DNA of 64,000 nt. Origin: Comamonas thiooxydans. Lineage in GTDB: Bacteria > Pseudomonadota > Gammaproteobacteria > Burkholderiales > Burkholderiaceae_C. Positions 43,225 through 52,111 of this stretch are shown in pieces. Location of the stretch: positions 248,001 to 312,000 of the forward strand of contig NZ_BBVD01000001.1 in assembly GCF_000964545.1 (NCBI RefSeq), given 5' to 3'. Positions within the stretch are counted from its first letter, which is position 1, and every line of letters starts with the position of its first letter. Under the pieces are notes generated by a model that worked only from the letters and a program-made list of their open reading frames with translations, ran no database searches and was not told the DNA's origin. Both the position numbers and the translations under genes were made by a program.

Positions 43225-44104
43225 AGCGCGCCGCCCCCTTCTGCCCCAGCCAGATGCCGCCCAGGACCAGGGCCACGCCCGCCATCTGCACGGTCGTCAG
43301 CGTCTGGTCCAGGAACACCCACCCCAGCAAAATCGCCGTCAGCGGACTCAGAAAACCCAGCTGCGCCACCATGTTCGGCTCCAGCCGGGCAATGCCGCGA
43401 AACCACAGCACATAGGTCAACGCCGCGCCCACCAGACCCAGCCAGGCCAGTCCGATCAGATGGCCGGGTGTGGGCGCCGGAAAATCCGGTCCGGCCCACA
43501 ACGCCACCGGCAGCAGCAACAGGCCGCCGGCCGTGAGCTGCCAGGCGGTGAAGGTCAGCAGTGGCACGGGCGGGCGCCACTTGCGCGTGAGCACCGTGCC
43601 GCAGGCCATGGAAAGCGCTGCTGCCAGGCCTGCCGCAATACCTGTCGCATCCAGCGCCACGCCGGGCGTGAGCACCAGCAGGGCCACGCCCGCCAGTCCG
43701 GCCAGGGCTGCGAGCACCGAGGCCGGTCGCAGCGCACTGCCCAGCACCCAGGCCGCGAGAAACACCACCACCAGCGGCTGCACGGCCCCGACGGTGGCGG
43801 CCGCCCCGCCCGGCAGACGGTAGGCCGAGACGAACAGCATGCTCCAGAACACCGAGAAATTGAGCGCTCCCAGGATGAACACCCGCAACCACCACATGCC
43901 CTGCGGCAGGCGCCGTGCAAATGCCAGCAACAACAGGCCTGCGGGCAGCGCGCGCAGCAGGGCCACGGTCATCGCGGGCACCTGCGGCAGCAGCTGCGTG
44001 GTGACGATATAGCTGCTGCCCCAGATGGCGGGCGCCAGCCCTGTCAGCAGCAGATCCCATGCCCGGGTCTGCCCCGGTGTTCGCACCGCTTGCCGGGCGC
44101 TCAT
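43223..44104 (-). CDS. EamA/DMT family exporter
   Basis: 293-aa membrane protein, ten predicted helices, two EamA halves. Family segments: LAPAIWGSSYIVTTQLLP, ALLRALPAGLLLLAFARRLP and LNFSVFWSMLFVSAYRLPGG. Resembles YedA/RhaT-like and amino-acid exporter members. It overlaps the nitroreductase stop by 4 bp, so it is co-translated with it. Substrate unknown. Confidence 0.85.
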   Translation of the reverse strand: MSARQAVRTPGQTRAWDLLLTGLAPAIWGSSYIVTTQLLPQVPAMTVALLRALPAGLLLLAFARRLPQGMWWLRVFILGALNFSVFWSMLFVSAYRLPGGAAATVGAVQPLVVVFLAAWVLGSALRPASVLAALAGLAGVALLVLTPGVALDATGIAAGLAAALSMACGTVLTRKWRPPVPLLTFTAWQLTAGGLLLLPVALWAGPDFPAPTPGHLIGLAWLGLVGAALTYVLWFRGIARLEPNMVAQLGFLSPLTAILLGWVFLDQTLTTVQMAGVALVLGGIWLGQKGAAR

Positions 44105-44721
44105 GCGAACTCCAGCACCTGCTCCAGCGGCCGGCGCGGCTTCTGCGGCCAGTTGCCGGCTGCTGCACGGCCCACGGTGACAAGCATCACCGGAACCTCC
44201 TCGCGCGCCAGACCGAAGCTCGATGTCACGCCTTCGGCGTCGAAGCCCGTCATCGCACAGGACGCCAGACCCATGGCCTGCGCCGCGTGCATCAGCGTCA
44301 TGGCGCCGAAGCTGGCCGAGCGCAGGGCCTCGTCGCGCACCGCCTGCGCGCTGGCGTACTGCTGCTGCGCGGCCTGCAGCCATCCCTGCGCCATGGCGGC
44401 AGGCATGAAGCCCCCGTCCACAAAGGGCTGCAGCCGTTCGGCCAGCGCCTCGGGGTCGGCCAGCACGCCGCAGACGATGACGCAGACGGCCGCCTCCTGC
44501 ACCTTGGCCTGATCCTGGGCCAGAGCGCGCAGCCTGGCTTTGGCTGCGGGCGTGCGCACGGCGATGAAGCGCCAGTTCTGAAGGTTGTAGGCCGTGGGTG
44601 CGCGCGTGGCCAGTTGAACCAGCCGCGCTATCTCGGCATCGGCCAGGCTGTGGGAGTCATCGAAGCGGTTGGCCGAGATGCGCTGCTCGATGAGAGCGAG
44701 TGTGGGGTGAGGGGTAGTCAT
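44101..44721 (-). CDS. Nitroreductase family protein
   Basis: 206-aa FMN-dependent NAD(P)H oxidoreductase. The N-terminal IEQRISANRFDD and RAPTAYNLQNWRFIAV are the flavin-phosphate and substrate regions. FGAMTLMHAAQAMGLASCAMTGFD and VPVMLVTVGRAA complete the fold. Substrate unknown (quinones or nitroaromatics are typical). Divergent from the LysR gene, 80 bp apart, so probably regulated by it. Confidence 0.85.
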   Translation of the reverse strand: MTTPHPTLALIEQRISANRFDDSHSLADAEIARLVQLATRAPTAYNLQNWRFIAVRTPAAKARLRALAQDQAKVQEAAVCVIVCGVLADPEALAERLQPFVDGGFMPAAMAQGWLQAAQQQYASAQAVRDEALRSASFGAMTLMHAAQAMGLASCAMTGFDAEGVTSSFGLAREEVPVMLVTVGRAAAGNWPQKPRRPLEQVLEFA

Positions 44722-44734
44722 GGCATGACTGTAG

Positions 44735-44757
44735 ATAATTCACCCTGAATTGATAAT
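44735..44757. promoter_or_regulatory. Palindrome in the LysR/nitroreductase divergent region
   Basis: AATTCA-CCC-TGAATT (44737-44751), flanked by GAT/GATAATT. Good candidate for the LysR binding site; it contains a T-N11-A spacing. The rest of the 80-bp gap is AT-rich. Confidence 0.5.
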
Positions 44758-44801
44758 TGGCTTTTATAAAAACAAACCATTCACCAACAGAGAAGAATCA
44801 C

Positions 44802-45695
44802 ATGGACCGACTGACCGCCTTGCAAGTCTTTCATCGCGTCGCGCAGCGCGGCAGCTTTGCCGAGGCGGGCCGCAGCCTGGGCCTGTCGCCAGCCGCGATC
44901 AGCAAAAACATCGCCGAGCTGGAGGCCCATGTGGGCACGCGCCTGATCCAGCGCACCACACGGCGCATGGCGCTGACGGAAGAAGGCCGCCTGTATCTCG
45001 AGCATGTCACGCGGGCGCTGGATGCGCTGGCCGATGCCGACTCGGCGCTATGCCCCTTCAAGGCCGCGCCCAGCGGCCTGCTCAAGGTCAGCGCACCCAT
45101 GACATTCACGCTGACGCAGATGTCTTCCGCCATTCCCGCCTTCCTGGAGCGCTACCCCGAGCTGCAGCTGGACCTGCACCTGGACGATCGGCGCGTCGAC
45201 ATCGTGCGCGAAGGCTTCGATCTGGCCATACGCGGCAGTGACCGGCTCGAGGACTCCTCGCTGATCGCGCGTCCGCTGACAAGCATGTCGCATGTGCTGT
45301 GCGCCACTCCCGGCTATTTCGAAAAGCGCGGCCGCCCGCACACGCCTGCCGACCTCAACGGCCTGGAGCACATACGCTTCAGCCTCTCGGGCCATGCGGA
45401 TGCCTGGGAATTCGAGCAAGGCGGGCACATGGAGAGCGTGGCAGTCAACGCGCGCTATTCGGTGTCCTCAAGCCTGGCAGTGCGCGACGCACTGCGCGCG
45501 GGCTTTGGCGTCAGCCTGATCCCGCGGCCCTATGTCGAGGAAGACCTGCGCACGGGCCGGCTGCAGGCCGTCCTGGAGGACTGGAGCACGGTGAAGACCA
45601 CGCTCTATGCGATTTATCCATCACGCCAGCATGTGACGCCCAAGCTGCGCGCGCTGCTGGACTTTCTGGTCGCGCAGTTCGATTCCGGCAACTGA
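44802..45695 (+). CDS. LysR-family transcriptional regulator
   Basis: 297 aa. N-terminal winged helix (MDRLTALQVFHRVAQRGSFAEAGRSL, with GLSPAAISKNIAELEAHVG as the recognition part), then a periplasmic-binding-fold effector domain with LLKVSAPMTFT, LDLHLDDRRVDIVREGFDLAIR and GFGVSLIPRPYVEEDL. The YafC/DmlR/CrgA-like branch. The ATG at 44802 was chosen over one 45 bases upstream since it gives the standard MDRL start. Probably controls the divergent nitroreductase-EamA pair. Confidence 0.88.
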   Translation: MDRLTALQVFHRVAQRGSFAEAGRSLGLSPAAISKNIAELEAHVGTRLIQRTTRRMALTEEGRLYLEHVTRALDALADADSALCPFKAAPSGLLKVSAPMTFTLTQMSSAIPAFLERYPELQLDLHLDDRRVDIVREGFDLAIRGSDRLEDSSLIARPLTSMSHVLCATPGYFEKRGRPHTPADLNGLEHIRFSLSGHADAWEFEQGGHMESVAVNARYSVSSSLAVRDALRAGFGVSLIPRPYVEEDLRTGRLQAVLEDWSTVKTTLYAIYPSRQHVTPKLRALLDFLVAQFDSGN

Positions 45696-45718
45696 GCCTC
45701 CGGGTCATTGGCTAGCCT

Positions 45719-48136
45719 TCAGCGCCGGCGTTGACTCTGGATCTGTTCCGGCCCGGCCACCAGGGCGCCGGCACCGCGCACCTCGAGCGCGATGCTGTCC
45801 AGCACCTTGCCGGAGGCATCGAGCAGCTCCAGCCTGTGACGCCCCGGCCAGGGCAGCCAGCCCAGCTGACTGCCGCGCCCCAGCTCGCGCTGCACTTCTC
45901 GCATCACGGGTTGAGCGTTCTTGTCTGCTGTGGCCGGCGCTCCATATTGCCGGGTCACCAGCCGCCAGCGCAAGCTGCTGTCGCGCCAGTCCTGCTCGGC
46001 CGCCATGCCGGCCTGGCGCGCCACCATCTGCACGCGCTGGCTGTCGGGCGGAATATCGGGGTCCAGCGCCAAAATGGTGCCATTGGCCGGGCGCGAGATA
46101 CGCACAGCGGCCGCAGCCGCGGCACTGCCGGACTTGCTGGCTTTTTGCCTTGCTAGGTTTTTCCGTTCCGTGCCGCCAGCCACATGATCCATGGCAAACA
46201 GTGATTGCTCGGTCCCTGCCACAAACCATTCGCCGCGTGCACTTTCGATAGGCATGCCGCCGCTTGCCAACGCACCGAACTGCACTTGCTGCTGCAGCAC
46301 GCCGACCGGAGCCCTGGGCGCGCGGCTGGACAGGTTGCGATGCAAGAAGCCCATGATATCGGCCCATATGGGCGCTGCGCCGCTGGTGCCGCTGACCGAA
46401 TGCATGGCCTCGCCACCCGCATTGCCCACCCAGACGCCCACGGTGTAGCGCTCGGACCAGCCCACGGCCCAGTTGTCGCGCATATCCTTGCTGGTGCCGG
46501 TTTTCACGGCCGTCCAGAAGCGCGTGGCCAGCACGCTGTCCGTGCCGAACGTCGGGGCCCGCGCCATATTGTCGGAGAGAATGTCGCCCACGATAAAAGC
46601 TGCCCGCGCATCCAGTGCCTGCACCGCGTCGTCGCCGGTTTTGCCGCCGGCCTTGCGGCTTTCAGTCTGAGGCAAGGCCCAGCTCACGGGACGATATTGA
46701 CCGCTATTGCCCAGTGCCCGATAGGCATTGGTCAGATTGAGCAGCGCGACCTCGCTGCTGCCCAGCGCCAGGCTGAAGCCGTAATAGCCCCCGCTTTCAC
46801 GCAGCGGCAGACCCAGTTTTTTGAGCTGCTCGAAGAAGGCGTCGGGCGTGACCATGACCAGCGTGCGCACCGCAGGCACATTGAGCGAGGACGCCAGCGC
46901 CGTGCGCGCCGACACCCAGCCCTTGAAGCGCCGGTCGTAGTTCTGCGGAATGTAGAGGCCGTTCTGCGTGGGAATATGGGCCGATGAATCCTCGATCAGC
47001 GAGGCGGCCGTGATGCGCTTTTCGGCAATCGCCTGGGCGTAGAGAAACGGCTTGAGCGTGGAGCCGGGCTGACGCAGCGCGGTCACGCCATCGACCTCGG
47101 ACGCCTGGCTCAGCGTTCCTGAGGAGCCCACCCAGGCCAGAATCTCGCCTGTTCGGTTGTCCAGCACCACGGTCGCACCATCTTCCACATTGCGGCCCTG
47201 CAGCTCGCGCAGATGCTGCTGCAGGCTGGCCACGGCAAAGCGCTGCAAGGGTGCGCTCAAGGTTGATCGCACCTGCTCCTGCCCCCTGTTCTGGGGCAGC
47301 GCCAGCCAGCGCCGTGCGAAATGCGGGGCCACGCCCTCGCTGGCCAGCCATTGACGCCGCTGCAGAACGCTGGAGGTGTAGAGCTGCATGGCCGAGCAAT
47401 CCCTGGCCGCCACATCATCGGGCACCATCACCTGCAGCACGCCGCAGGCACGCTGGGCCACCCGCTCCACCGAGGCATTGGGTGCCCGCACCAGGGCTGC
47501 GGCAATGGCGGCCTCGCGCGCGTCCAGCCCGTGTGCGGCCTTGCCGTACAGGCTTTGCGACAGCGCAGCGATACCCACGATCTCGCCGCGGAACGGCACC
47601 AAGTTCAGATAGGCCTCGAGAATTTGGTCCTTGCGCCAGCGCCTGTCCAGCACCTGGGCCGCCACAGCCTGCCCCACCTTCTGCACCACGCTGCGCCCAC
47701 CCGGTCCCTGACGCCAGTCTCCATCCAGCAGACCGGCGAGCTGCATGGTGATGGTGCTCGCGCCGCGCGTGCGTGTGTTCCAGAGGTTGCCCCAGGCAGC
47801 TGCGGTGACGGCAGCCCAGTCCACGCCGCTGTGCTCGTAGAAACGCTTGTCCTCGCTGAGCACCAGGGCCGTGCGCAGTGCCGGCGAAACATCGGCCAGA
47901 GCCACCCAGGGTCCGCGGCGCACCGTGCTGTCGGTGCGCAAACGCTGCAGCACCTCGCCTTCGCGCGAAAGCAGCAGGGTCTCCGACGAGCGATGGTCGC
48001 TGCGCACCTCGTCATAGCTGGGCACGGCTTGGCTGCTGGCGGCAAGACCCAGCCACAAGGCGGCCGTCATGCCAACGGCTCGCCAGGACGGCTTCATTCT
48101 CGAGGGCTGGAAATACCGCTGCATGCCTTGTTTCAT
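45719..48136 (-). CDS. pbpC: Penicillin-binding protein 1C
   Basis: 805-aa bifunctional peptidoglycan synthase. An N-terminal signal anchor (about 20-37), then the GT51 glycosyltransferase with catalytic Glu in SEDKRFYEHSGVDW and RGASTITMQLAGLL. The transpeptidase domain has SxxK in RQPGSTLKPFLY, SxN in SSLN and KTG in KTGTSKDMRDN. The C-terminal BiPBP_C domain is about 700-800. In enterobacteria it pairs with an alpha-2-macroglobulin gene; here that gene is 6.7 kb away. The start may be any of the ATGs at 48136, 48124 or 48097. Confidence 0.93.
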   Translation of the reverse strand: MKQGMQRYFQPSRMKPSWRAVGMTAALWLGLAASSQAVPSYDEVRSDHRSSETLLLSREGEVLQRLRTDSTVRRGPWVALADVSPALRTALVLSEDKRFYEHSGVDWAAVTAAAWGNLWNTRTRGASTITMQLAGLLDGDWRQGPGGRSVVQKVGQAVAAQVLDRRWRKDQILEAYLNLVPFRGEIVGIAALSQSLYGKAAHGLDAREAAIAAALVRAPNASVERVAQRACGVLQVMVPDDVAARDCSAMQLYTSSVLQRRQWLASEGVAPHFARRWLALPQNRGQEQVRSTLSAPLQRFAVASLQQHLRELQGRNVEDGATVVLDNRTGEILAWVGSSGTLSQASEVDGVTALRQPGSTLKPFLYAQAIAEKRITAASLIEDSSAHIPTQNGLYIPQNYDRRFKGWVSARTALASSLNVPAVRTLVMVTPDAFFEQLKKLGLPLRESGGYYGFSLALGSSEVALLNLTNAYRALGNSGQYRPVSWALPQTESRKAGGKTGDDAVQALDARAAFIVGDILSDNMARAPTFGTDSVLATRFWTAVKTGTSKDMRDNWAVGWSERYTVGVWVGNAGGEAMHSVSGTSGAAPIWADIMGFLHRNLSSRAPRAPVGVLQQQVQFGALASGGMPIESARGEWFVAGTEQSLFAMDHVAGGTERKNLARQKASKSGSAAAAAAVRISRPANGTILALDPDIPPDSQRVQMVARQAGMAAEQDWRDSSLRWRLVTRQYGAPATADKNAQPVMREVQRELGRGSQLGWLPWPGRHRLELLDASGKVLDSIALEVRGAGALVAGPEQIQSQRRR

Positions 48137-48216
48137 GTCTTTGTGCGCTGTTGAAAGTCAGCAGGCATTGTCCCAAAGATGGCACGGCAAACTGTCCGCT
48201 CAGACAAGCGGCAATA

Positions 48217-48244
48217 AAAAAGCGGCTCCAGCGAGCCGCTTTTT
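48217..48244. terminator. Terminator after the HdeD-like gene
   Basis: AAAAAGCGGCTC-CAGC-GAGCCGCTTTTT, T-rich on both strands. It lies 20 bp after the stop at 48265. Confidence 0.9.
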
Positions 48245-48264
48245 CCGGAACCACTGCCTTTTCT

Positions 48265-48822
48265 TCAGGCCGTGAACTTCTTGATCTTGAACGCCAGTAT
48301 CACCATCAGCACGCCAAAGATGACGGCATAGGTCGCCAGCACCCACAGCATGGCCATCATGCCCGCGCCGGGTTGCATCAGCACGAAGATGCCGAAAAGC
48401 ACCGAGAGCAGCCCCCCGAGCACCAGCACCCATTCGCCTTGAATTTCCTTGCGCAGACGCAGCGCCGCGACGATCTGCAGCACACCGGTCATCAAGGCCC
48501 AGACGCCGATATAGATAGTCAGAACCAGCGCGGTAATCGCAGGGTTGATGACCGTGAGCACCCCCACCACCACACCCGTCAGCCCCCACAGCAAAACCAC
48601 CCACCAGTGGCGCGACTGCTGGCGGCTCTTGATGGCGGTGTAGATGCCTAGCAGGCCGTCGACAAACACATAGGCGCCAAACACCAGCACCAGCGCGGCG
48701 GCGGACGCCGCAGGCTGCATCCAGGTCAGCACGCCGAAGATGATGGCGGCGGCGCCGCGCAGCAACAGCACCCACCAGCTACGGTGCAACATGATGGACA
48801 TGGACGGAATTTCTACAGGCAT
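48265..48822 (-). CDS. HdeD family membrane protein (DUF308)
   Basis: 185-aa protein with six predicted hydrophobic helices. The start has the usual SWWVLLLRGAAAIIFGVLTW segment and repeats of GxxxVxFGxxxLxxP type (VGVLTVINPAI, FGIFVLMQPGAG). HdeD in E. coli is an acid-resistance membrane protein; the function of this homologue is not known. Single gene with its own terminator. Confidence 0.85.
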   Translation of the reverse strand: MPVEIPSMSIMLHRSWWVLLLRGAAAIIFGVLTWMQPAASAAALVLVFGAYVFVDGLLGIYTAIKSRQQSRHWWVVLLWGLTGVVVGVLTVINPAITALVLTIYIGVWALMTGVLQIVAALRLRKEIQGEWVLVLGGLLSVLFGIFVLMQPGAGMMAMLWVLATYAVIFGVLMVILAFKIKKFTA

Positions 48823-48928
48823 GAAGACTCCTCTCTTTTAGAACGTGTTTACGTTCTCAGGGTTTCACAACAGTGCGACTTGTGCAGCCACTCGTCTCTC
48901 GACTCCAGCTCCGAACCTAGCAACAAGC

Positions 48929-49804
48929 TCAGTCCAGCGTCAACATCACAGGCTGGTGGTCAGACGCCTGTGTGGCGCTGTCAACACTCCAAGTGTGCAC
49001 TCTCTGACACAAGCTGTCGCTGACCCATATCAAGTCACATGCCCCAGGCTCTGCTCCCCAGGTTCGATCCACTAGTCTGAAGGTCGGAGGCTGCGGTTGT
49101 CCGGGATACAGCACATCCCAGCTATTGCGCCACTGCCCGGCCTGCAGACAGCCTTCCTCACCAGCAGCCCAAGGTGCGGACAGAACGGTATATTCGGGCT
49201 CGTGCGGCTCGAAGTTGAAATCCCCGCAAAGCACGGCATGACGGGTATGCGGCTTGGTTTGATAGGGCGAGCCATCGTTGGCCGGCTGGGGCGAGGCATC
49301 CGCCAGCGCACAGGCCTGCATCTGCAGGGCACGCAGTGCGCCGGCCTGCGCCATGCGCTGAAGCGTCGAGAAATATTCGAGATGCGTGGTCATGATGCGC
49401 ACCGGCCCCAGCGCCGCGTCATCGACCGTGACCACGGAACACATGCGCTGCATGCAGCGCATATCGGCTTCTGCCGGCATGGGCAGCAGATAGTGCTGAA
49501 CCAGCAGCACCGGCAGCCGCGTGGCAATCAGATTGCCAAAACGCTGATGGCCCCGGGGCGTGAACTCATCGACCGATGCGCCAAAGAAAATCTGCCAGCC
49601 CGGCAACAGCGCCTTCAGCTCGGCCAACTGGTCGCCGGGCCTTCCTTGCAGATCGGGGTAGTTGACGGCGATTTCCTGCATGCACAGCACATCCAGACCG
49701 CCGGACTGCTCGCCCATTTGCAGCGCGTGGCGCACGATGCGTTCCACACTGACCAGTCCATCCATGCCGCAGCACCATTGCACATTCCAGGTCAGGATAT
49801 TCAT
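48929..49804 (-). CDS. Endonuclease/exonuclease/phosphatase (EEP) family hydrolase
   Basis: 291-aa metal-dependent phosphodiesterase or phosphatase of the DNase I-like fold. All core motifs are present: NILTWNVQWC, MQEI (metal Glu), THLEYFS (His/Tyr), CGDFNFEP (Asp/Asn), DLIWVS and the closing SDHQPVM (Asp-His). No signal peptide, so cytosolic. It is the last gene of the ugp run, 66 bp after the glyoxalase-like gene, a place where a glycerophosphodiesterase (UgpQ) is often found. A role in cleaving glycerophosphodiesters is inference. Confidence 0.88.
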   Translation of the reverse strand: MNILTWNVQWCCGMDGLVSVERIVRHALQMGEQSGGLDVLCMQEIAVNYPDLQGRPGDQLAELKALLPGWQIFFGASVDEFTPRGHQRFGNLIATRLPVLLVQHYLLPMPAEADMRCMQRMCSVVTVDDAALGPVRIMTTHLEYFSTLQRMAQAGALRALQMQACALADASPQPANDGSPYQTKPHTRHAVLCGDFNFEPHEPEYTVLSAPWAAGEEGCLQAGQWRNSWDVLYPGQPQPPTFRLVDRTWGAEPGACDLIWVSDSLCQRVHTWSVDSATQASDHQPVMLTLD

Positions 49805-49870
49805 CTTGTCGCGTCTTTCCAGATTGAAAGTGGCTGAAGCCCCGGCAGCCACCATTTTTACAGCAGCTGA

Positions 49871-50257
49871 TCAGGCCAAGTTCTCGCGCAACTGGAACAC
49901 ATTGCCTTCCTTGTCCATGGCATTGCAGGCCGCAAAGCCAGGACCTTGCCAACGCTCGTCAAACACCTGTCCGCCCAGCGCCTGTGCAGCGCTTTCGGCT
50001 TCGGCAATCGCCGGCACGGTGACGAAGAACTTGAGCGCCACATCGGCACGGCGCTGCGGTGGCGTGCCGATCTTGACCCGCGCCGCAATCTCGGCAGGCA
50101 GGGCGTGAATCACCAGTTGCAGGGCTGCGGACTCCAGCACGATGACGTGCGCATCTTCATGCAGTCGCCGCATGCCCAGAACCCGCTCATAGAAGCCTGC
50201 CAGACTCTGGAAATCCTTGGCATAAATCAGCACACCAGCAGCAGCGGGACCGGGCAT
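49871..50257 (-). CDS. Glyoxalase/bleomycin-resistance/dioxygenase fold (VOC) protein
   Basis: 128-aa single VOC domain. Begins PAAAGVLIYAKDFQSLAGFYERVLGMRR and ends GPGFAACNAMDKEGNVFQLREN, where the last Glu is the usual metal ligand. The ATG at 50257 has GAGGAG 7-8 bp upstream. It follows ugpE by 34 bp and so belongs to the ugp transcript. Substrate unknown. Confidence 0.85.
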   Translation of the reverse strand: MPGPAAAGVLIYAKDFQSLAGFYERVLGMRRLHEDAHVIVLESAALQLVIHALPAEIAARVKIGTPPQRRADVALKFFVTVPAIAEAESAAQALGGQVFDERWQGPGFAACNAMDKEGNVFQLRENLA

Positions 50258-50291
50258 CGTCAACTCCTCAAATGGTTTGACTGTATCCCAG

Positions 50292-51158
50292 TCACTTGAT
50301 GCCTGCGCGCATGAAGCTTTGCACGAACTGGCGCTGGAACAGCAGGAATGCAATAAGCAGCGGCCCTGAAGTCATCAGTGTGGCGGCGCAGATAGTCGAC
50401 CATTCCACGCCCGATTCCACGCTGGAGAAAACCTGCAGGCCCACGGTGAGCGGACGCGACTGCACGCTGTTGGTGATGATCAGAGGCCAGAGAAAATTAT
50501 TCCAGTGAAAGCTCACCGAAACCAGCGCAAATGCCGTGTAGACCGGCCTGGCCAGCGGTACGTAGACACGCCAGAGAATCTGCAGCGTGCTGGCACCTTC
50601 CACGCGCGCGGCTTCGTCCAGCTCGCGGGGTATGCCCATAAAGGTCTGGCGCAGCAAAAAGATGGCAAAGGCCGAGGCGAAATACGGCAGACCTATGCCC
50701 GCCAGAGTATCGACCGCTCCCAGCCCGGACATGGTCTGATAGTTCGCCACCAGCAGAATGTCCGGCATGATCATCAGCTGTATCAGCACCAGCGCAAACG
50801 CCACATTGCTGCCGTGAAAGCGCAAGCGTGCAAAGGCAAATGCAGCCAGCGTGGACAGCAGCAGTTGCACCGCCAGAATCAAGGCCACCAGCAAGATGGT
50901 GTTGAGAAAATAGCGCGCAAACGGCGCGGCTTCCCAGGCATGGCGGAAGTTCTGCAGCGTCCAGGGCGCGGACAGATCCAGGCGCGTGGACGCATCGGAG
51001 GGGTGAAACGCCGTCCAGACAGCATAGGCCAGCGGCAGCAGCCACAGCAGCGCCAGCGTCCAGGCGGCCAGGGTGTCCAGCCATGAAGCGCCATAAAAGC
51101 TCACGCCCTGGCTCTCCCGGGCGCTCCTGCGCCCCGGCAGAAATGAAGCAGCTGTCAT
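50292..51158 (-). CDS. ugpE: ABC transporter permease, UgpE-like
   Basis: 288-aa inner-membrane permease with six helices. The EAA loop for ATPase contact is in IPRELDEAARVEGASTLQILWRVYVPLARP. MalG/UgpE type. Start overlaps the ugpA stop by 4 bp. Works with UgpA, UgpB and UgpC in uptake of sn-glycerol-3-phosphate or glycerophosphodiesters. Confidence 0.88.
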   Translation of the reverse strand: MTAASFLPGRRSARESQGVSFYGASWLDTLAAWTLALLWLLPLAYAVWTAFHPSDASTRLDLSAPWTLQNFRHAWEAAPFARYFLNTILLVALILAVQLLLSTLAAFAFARLRFHGSNVAFALVLIQLMIMPDILLVANYQTMSGLGAVDTLAGIGLPYFASAFAIFLLRQTFMGIPRELDEAARVEGASTLQILWRVYVPLARPVYTAFALVSVSFHWNNFLWPLIITNSVQSRPLTVGLQVFSSVESGVEWSTICAATLMTSGPLLIAFLLFQRQFVQSFMRAGIK

Positions 51159-52111
51159 TGATAGTGCACCTTTTTGTCCAGCACAAAGAACTGGAACAGT
51201 GCCACGGCAGCCAGCACCAAAACCAGCACCACGGTGATGGCCGCGGCATAGCCGGTGTCCCAGAATTTGAAGCCCACTTCGTAGAGGTGATAGAGCAGCA
51301 GCGTGGAGGCATTGTCCGGCCCGCCACGTGTGAGGATGAACACATGGTCCACGAGCCGGAAGGCATTGATCACGGCGTTGACCAGGATGAACAGCGTGGT
51401 CGGCATGAGCAGCGGCCACTGCACGCGGCGCAGGAAATACCAGCGCGATGCGCCTTCGATGACCGCTGCCTCCTTGAGGCTGGGGTTGAGCGTCTGCAGC
51501 GCGGCCAGATAGAAGATCATGAAAAAGCCGGCCTCCTTCCACACGGCCACCAGCGTGATGCAGGCCAGGGCCGTGGACGGATCGCCCAGCCAGTTGTGCG
51601 CGTCCAGGCCCAGTGCGCCGCGCAACTGCTCCAGCAGTCCGTACTGAGGCGTGTAGAAGAACAGCCAGATATTGGCCACGGCAATCATGGGCAGCACCGT
51701 GGGCGTGAAATAGGCCATGCGCAGCAAGGCCCGCCCCGCGAGCTTCTCGTTGACCCACAGCGCCATCAGCAAGGCCAGTCCCATGGACAGCGGAATGGTG
51801 GCAGCGGCAAACCAGAGGTTGTTTCGCACGGCCTGCCAGAACACGGGATCATCGACCATGAGCGCATAGTTTTCCAGCCCCACCCATTCGCCGGGCTGGC
51901 CGCCACGACCCGTGGCATGCAGGCTGTCGATCAACGTGGACAAGGCCGGCCAATGTGTAAAGCCCGACAGCAGCAGCAGCGCCGGCATGAGCAGCAGCCA
52001 GGCATGCACGGCCTGCTTTCGCGCTGCGGCCTGCGCCAGCCTGCGGGCGGCCCTGGATGGCAAGGGCGCAGACATGACGCCCTTGCCGGTTTCAAGAGCC
52101 GGACTGCTCAT
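51155..52111 (-). CDS. ugpA: ABC transporter permease, UgpA-like
   Basis: 318-aa permease with six helices (HAWLLLMPALLLLSGF near 36-51 onward). The EAA loop is NPSLKEAAVIEGASRWYFLRRVQWPLL. MalF/UgpA type. Its start overlaps the ugpB stop by one base (TAATG) and its stop overlaps ugpE by 4 bp. Confidence 0.88.
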   Translation of the reverse strand: MSSPALETGKGVMSAPLPSRAARRLAQAAARKQAVHAWLLLMPALLLLSGFTHWPALSTLIDSLHATGRGGQPGEWVGLENYALMVDDPVFWQAVRNNLWFAAATIPLSMGLALLMALWVNEKLAGRALLRMAYFTPTVLPMIAVANIWLFFYTPQYGLLEQLRGALGLDAHNWLGDPSTALACITLVAVWKEAGFFMIFYLAALQTLNPSLKEAAVIEGASRWYFLRRVQWPLLMPTTLFILVNAVINAFRLVDHVFILTRGGPDNASTLLLYHLYEVGFKFWDTGYAAAITVVLVLVLAAVALFQFFVLDKKVHYQ

